This document shows positions 59,780-64,000 of a stretch of DNA of 64,000 nt, piece after piece. A program made the translations under genes and the position numbers. Numbering within the stretch: position 1 is the first letter of the stretch; each line of letters starts with the position of its first letter. Origin of the DNA: Cordia subcordata (lineage: Eukaryota; Streptophyta; Magnoliopsida; Boraginales; Cordiaceae). The notes beneath the pieces are model-generated. The model was not told the DNA's origin and ran no database searches. It saw nothing but the letters and a program-made list of their open reading frames with translations. The stretch lies in contig JAPTOF010000003.1 of NCBI GenBank assembly GCA_028554755.1, forward strand, positions 30,150,001 to 30,214,000. The letters are read 5' to 3'.

Positions 59780-62480
59780 GACTTTTGGGTGTGAGGAATT
59801 ACAGGACCAGACAAAGGAGAAGAAGACTGTGTGCCTAAAACTAAAAGCGCAGTGAGCACATGCAGACTCGCAGAATTGTCTGTTACATGCACAATTTCTT
59901 GAAATATTTTCTTAATGCATGTAATCAAATAAATAATAAAATAATCTATGCAGGATTTGGGTGATCAGATTGAACCAAAGAAACCCGGAAAAGTTATTAA
60001 AATTCCAATTCTACCATGTTATTTTTATCATATTACTAAAATGGTATTGTAGAGGGCACGAGCATGACTCAATTAGTGACTCTGGGGTCAAGGGCCATAT
60101 ATATGTTTTCAATTGAAAGAATGGCGATTGTCCTCATGGCGATTTTAAAAATCTTTTCAGGAGTTTTATATATAGTTTTATAGTTTTATAAATATTCACT
60201 TGCATAATCAAAAAAGAATCTTAGGATTTGTAAAGACTACAATCCTTGCTACCTTAATGTCGCATTGGTTAATATAATTGAGGTTTTTTTCTTAAAATCG
60301 TAACTCGTAATTTTATTATAGATTTTGTTATACATTGCAAGAATATATTTTAATACCAACCTTCACATGTGACTCCGTTTGAAGTGCAATTTTTTTGGAA
60401 ATGATTGATGAGTTGCTGAGTGATGGATGTGAAGATCTAGAAGCGAAATGAGATAGACGACAAACATATAACAAGATTTAACCAAGGCCCGAGATAGGAA
60501 TTAATCACATGCGCAATGAACAACACTAGGCTAAGAGTCCAGCTTCCATACCATATTAAAAACCATGAGCTTGCATCCTAAAATTAGTTGTTGTTAAGAA
60601 GACTAATTAAAGATTTTGTATGTTAAATTTAAGATTTTTAAATTTTTTTAATGTGAGAACAATGTATAATTCAACGTCATTCACCAATCATTATGCTGAT
60701 GAGGGAACCAAATTTGGACAAAAAGAAAAAGAAAGAGGAAACCTAATCATTTTGAACGGGGCTGGTGGGGGGATGATAACACAGCGTACCTAACAATAAT
60801 GTCCTTTAAGTGAGATTTCTGTCTTGATGTAAATCTCATTATAGACGTACATCTTGTAATTTGTGTATTTTGATGACAATTTCCGAACGTGCTGACCTTG
60901 ATCGAAGGACACCCCACTATGGTTGTTTCACAAATTGAGGAATTAATTAATTAAATCTGGGGTTTATATCTTACGTCGATAATTTTATTTACTATATTAA
61001 TGTTGATGACCAACATTAATTGTATGTTGGGATCAGGGTGCATCATCTTGTCTCTTGCACTAAAATCAGTGAACATGACAGCAATGCAGGCAAGGCTAAG
61101 ATCTGATCATGAGAATAGGCCATTCTCGATCACCAAACGCTACATCATAAATTTATTTGAGTAACGCTTTGAACTTCTTATGTAGTACAATTTTCATGCA
61201 TCTATCCTTATTTTTATATATAGTGAGAATCTTTATGATATAAAGAGTGATAAATATCATTCCGAAAATGATATAGCAGTAGTGCCAATCTATTTATGGT
61301 TTTACAAAATTCATTCGGATTGTAAAAATGACAAATACTTAAATTTCATCGATTCATTAGAATTTTAAAGATGACAAATACTTAAATTTCATCGATCTCG
61401 AATTGCTTAATCTAGTTTAATGCTCATATCAATTTTTGGTGATGTATGGACCAAATTCACGTGTCATCTCTCTGGCTAGAATGAACTGGCTGGCGATCAT
61501 CTGAATAATTTTTTTTTTGTCAGAATCATCTGAACATCAGGTGACCTAATTTATAGAAGCTTAATTTGTTCATGTGCAAGTCCATCACACACTGGTTCTC
61601 AGGTACGAGGACACTGAAAAATCGCACTTCCAGCTAGTGCTCTGAGATTTGAAGGCATGTGAATTGAAGCTCATTAATTAACCTTCAACCTCCAGAATAG
61701 ACAAGCAGAGGAAAGCAGGGAACACACGTGCGACATGATTAATGACGTCATGATATTTTTGTTATTGCTTTTTCTTAAAATTAATATTAGTCATTTTTCT
61801 GCTTCTGTTTAGTCATTGCCATGTCCAAACTCACGTCCCAAATATTCTGACCGCTCATGACGAGGTTTGGATCCTCAACAAATAAAGGGAAGGGGGACTC
61901 GATCATGATTCTTCACTTTTAAGACGACAAAAGTATATTCTGTCATAAGATTATTGGTATTCATATGAAATTTCACAAATGTACTTCCCACAAGAAAATA
62001 TAGTAATTAATTTACTTACGCCACAGTTTTTAGATGTATCATTTATCACTGATACAATTGTTCGACAAAATCCAAGCTGACTTTAGGTCCAAGAATTACA
62101 TAGACAAGAAATTTAGGTATATTTTCTTGAATAGATGCATCTATTGTTCTTTAAAAAGTTAATCGTTCGTGACCCGATTACATCAAATTTCCAGCATATT
62201 ACAATTATGCTTCGCCACGGTTGTGTGCTTCAAGGTTATAATTTTAAGAAAAGTGTGTTTATTTTAAGACTTATGTAAGCAAGGATTTGTGCTTTTTGGA
62301 GGCGTTCTACAACTAGACATGAACCCCAATTGCAACACATGGAATGACAAATTCCATCATTGTCCCAATCATTTAAAGGATTATAGATATAGTGACAATA
62401 GAATGAATTTAGATTGGGATAGAATGACATAAACAAAGGAATTCGTAAGTTTATTGCAAATATTAAGTACGGAAATGAGA
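59780..62480. other. Gene-poor intergenic region
   Basis: No gene, RNA or intact element is recognised in 2.7 kb. It contains one local tandem repeat at 61328-61396. Confidence 0.5.
61328..61396. repeat. Tandem repeat, period 43
   Basis: ATGACAAATACTTAAATTTC then ATCGAT occurs at 61328 and again, identically, at 61371, within a longer imperfect unit. Confidence 0.85.
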
Positions 62481-62586
62481 ATAAGTTTTTTTTTTTGCTA
62501 AGCAATTAAGATTTCATTCATACCAACAAATGTACAAAAAGTAGGTGCTAACATAAAGCATATACATTCCAAGCTCTAAGAATTAC

Positions 62587-63231
62587 CTAATTCAAAAGAG
62601 AATTTTTTATCTTCCTAATCATATGCACTTTACTTCTGATGTCGAATTCGATATTCTCAAAATTTTGTTTTTCCGTTGAGACATTTCTATTATGGATTCT
62701 CTGGTTTCGCTCCTTCCAGATATGGAAAACAAACGCTCCCAGAAAAAGTTTAGATGAGTAAGCTTGCAGTGATTGAGAATTAGCTTGTGAAATGAGCCAT
62801 TTAGACACCTCATCCCAATTTCTCAAGTTGCTTGGCCCCTTACACATCCTCCACCCAGAGTTCCATATTCTTTTAACAAAAGGGCAGTAAAAGAAAAGGT
62901 GCTCATGGTCTTCAATGCAGAAATGGCAGAAAACGCAAGAGGGATTAACAGAGAGTCCCCAGGAGATTAGCCTGTCCATTGTTGGAAACCTATTATGCCA
63001 TAAAAGCCAGCAATAAGGGGCATATTTGGGAATATGATGTTTAAACCAAACTATCCCATACCAATCCACCTTCTGTAACGGGTTTCTGATAAGCTCCAAA
63101 GCTGCTCTTTTCGAATATCTGCCATTAGGGTCATTAATCCAAACAACTTTGTCATTACTTGATCCATTTGGCTTCATATTTCCCAAGTTACGAAAGATCT
63201 CCGAGTAGATTGGATTGGAGTCATCCCACAC
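62587..63231 (-). pseudogene. LINE zf-RVT domain fragment
   Basis: This is the longest open piece of the LINE remnant, 214 codons. The CxxC...HxxxxC arrangement (CVFCHFCIEDHEHLFFYC) and the WLLWHNRFPT motif define the reverse-transcriptase zinc-binding domain. It is preceded in frame by a TAG stop, so it is a decayed piece and not a host gene. Confidence 0.85.
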
Positions 63232-63414
63232 CTAACTATCTTCATGAATAAAATCAACAACTTTCAAGTTGGGACAAATGAGTGAGTCAGCCAAGGAAAA
63301 GTATTCAGTCAACGAGCCAAAGGGATGCCAGTTATCATGCCAGAAGAGTGTACATTGCCCATTGCCAATAATGTGAATCAAAGCTTGACGAGCCACCTCT
63401 CTAAGAGGGTGTTT

Positions 63415-63880
63415 GGTTTGACTTTATTTTTTTTTCTGGTCAAACCTGCTTAAAGCCCAATTTAAGCTAATAAAAGTGTTTGTTTTAATTAGAAAAGTAC
63501 TTTTTTAAGTGACTTTAAGTAGAAAATAAAAAGCTTCCCAATCCTAACTTTTGCTTTTTATGGCTTTAATCATTTTGAAAAAAAGCAAGTTTGACCAAAT
63601 CATTTACTATCTTATCCTTACCTTTTTATTTTTATTACTAAAATATATTTACTCTTTGATCTTACACTTACCTTTTTAAATTCTATTTTAATGTCCTTAA
63701 TAGTTATTTTAATTATATAACTTACTTTTCAACCACTTTAATCAAGCGTGTAAATATTTATTTTTATAACTACAATTTTTATTCAAACACGTAACTACTT
63801 AAAATTGACAATAAAAAAAAAGTTGCTTAAAGCCAGAAGTACTTTAAGTAGCTTTTTGATAAGTCAATCCAAAAACCCTC
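63415..63880. mobile_element. Tourist/Harbinger-like MITE inserted in the LINE
   Basis: A 466-bp element with about 20-bp inverted ends: GAGGGTGTTTGGTTTGACTT, and the reverse complement of the right end GAGGGTTTTTGGATTGACTT, 18 of 20 matching. It is flanked by TAA on both sides (63412-63414 and 63881-63883), the 3-bp target duplication typical of PIF/Harbinger. Removing it with one TAA rejoins the LINE reading frame. It has no coding capacity and a diverged relative at 44032-45238. Confidence 0.85.
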
Positions 63881-64000
63881 TAAGTTGCATAATTTTCCTC
63901 CAAGCCCAGGTGGAATTCAGATGAATAGGGCCCATCCAGAGAGATTCCTTCTTCAGATAAAAGTTCGAAACCCAGTCAACCCAGATTGATTTTTGTTTGG

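Larger units (their letters stand above)
62486..64000 (-). mobile_element. LINE (non-LTR retrotransposon) 3' remnant, runs off the window
   Basis: The minus strand encodes the C-terminal end of a plant L1-type reverse transcriptase. 63881-64000 gives WVDWVSNFYLKKESLWMGPI; 63240-63411 gives GNGQCTLFWHDNWHPFGSL; 62587-63231 gives a zinc-binding zf-RVT domain (CWLLWHNRFPTMDRL, then CVFCHFCIEDHEHLFFYCPF). An in-frame stop just before VWDDSNP and the MITE at 63415-63880 break it. A T-run at about 62487-62497 is the remnant of the 3' poly(A) tail in the minus sense. The upstream RT and endonuclease parts lie beyond the window. It is not functional. Confidence 0.85.

Overview
This is plant nuclear DNA from a eudicot, probably a rosid. 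Genes are intron-rich and widely spaced. Intergenic DNA is AT-rich, with poly(A/T) runs, (TA)n microsatellites, small inverted-repeat transposons, tRNA-derived SINE fragments and a LINE remnant. The species cannot be fixed from the sequence. A class II phospholipase A1 (DSEL/At4g18550 type) lies next to an IPGA1/CHUP1-like gene (At4g18570 type), which suggests microsynteny with Arabidopsis chromosome 4.

Layout: 2.8-4.7 kb (-) phospholipase A1-II. 4.7-12.0 kb is gene-poor and repeat-rich. 12.1-15.6 kb (+) IPGA1/CHUP1-like coiled-coil protein. 16.7-18.8 kb (+) Lin0512-family protein. 19.1-21.0 and 22.2-25.4 kb (-) are two tandem trichome-birefringence-like (TBL) O-acetyltransferase genes. 25.4-33.1 kb has no recognisable gene. 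33.2-34.4 kb (+) plastid ribosomal protein bL34. 34.8-35.9 kb (-) SAG12-type papain-like protease. 37.6-40.5 kb (-) five-exon plant protein of unknown function. 41.3-45.3 kb is a cluster of small transposons. 45.5-55.9 kb is a direct tandem duplication carrying two UBA2-type RRM protein genes (-) with their long 3' flanks. 56.4-59.7 kb (-) ARM-repeat protein. From 62.5 kb to the end is a decayed LINE (-) interrupted by a Tourist/Harbinger-like MITE.

I resolved exon structures for all eight spliced genes. Every reconstructed junction keeps the frame, and each CDS length is a multiple of three. The genes form no common pathway. TBL proteins and IPGA1 relate to cell wall and cell shape, PLA1 and the protease to lipid and protein turnover, bL34c to plastid translation, and UBA2 to RNA metabolism.

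The strongest unexplained signal is a 147-bp block that is perfectly identical between the non-coding 3' flanks of the two UBA2 paralogues (47903-48049 and 53469-53615). The sequence around it, and even synonymous sites in the coding regions, have diverged. The block sits behind a splice-acceptor-like sequence, and both genes place a splice-donor-like sequence one base after the stop codon. This points to a constrained 3'-UTR exon or RNA element that could control these RNA-binding proteins.
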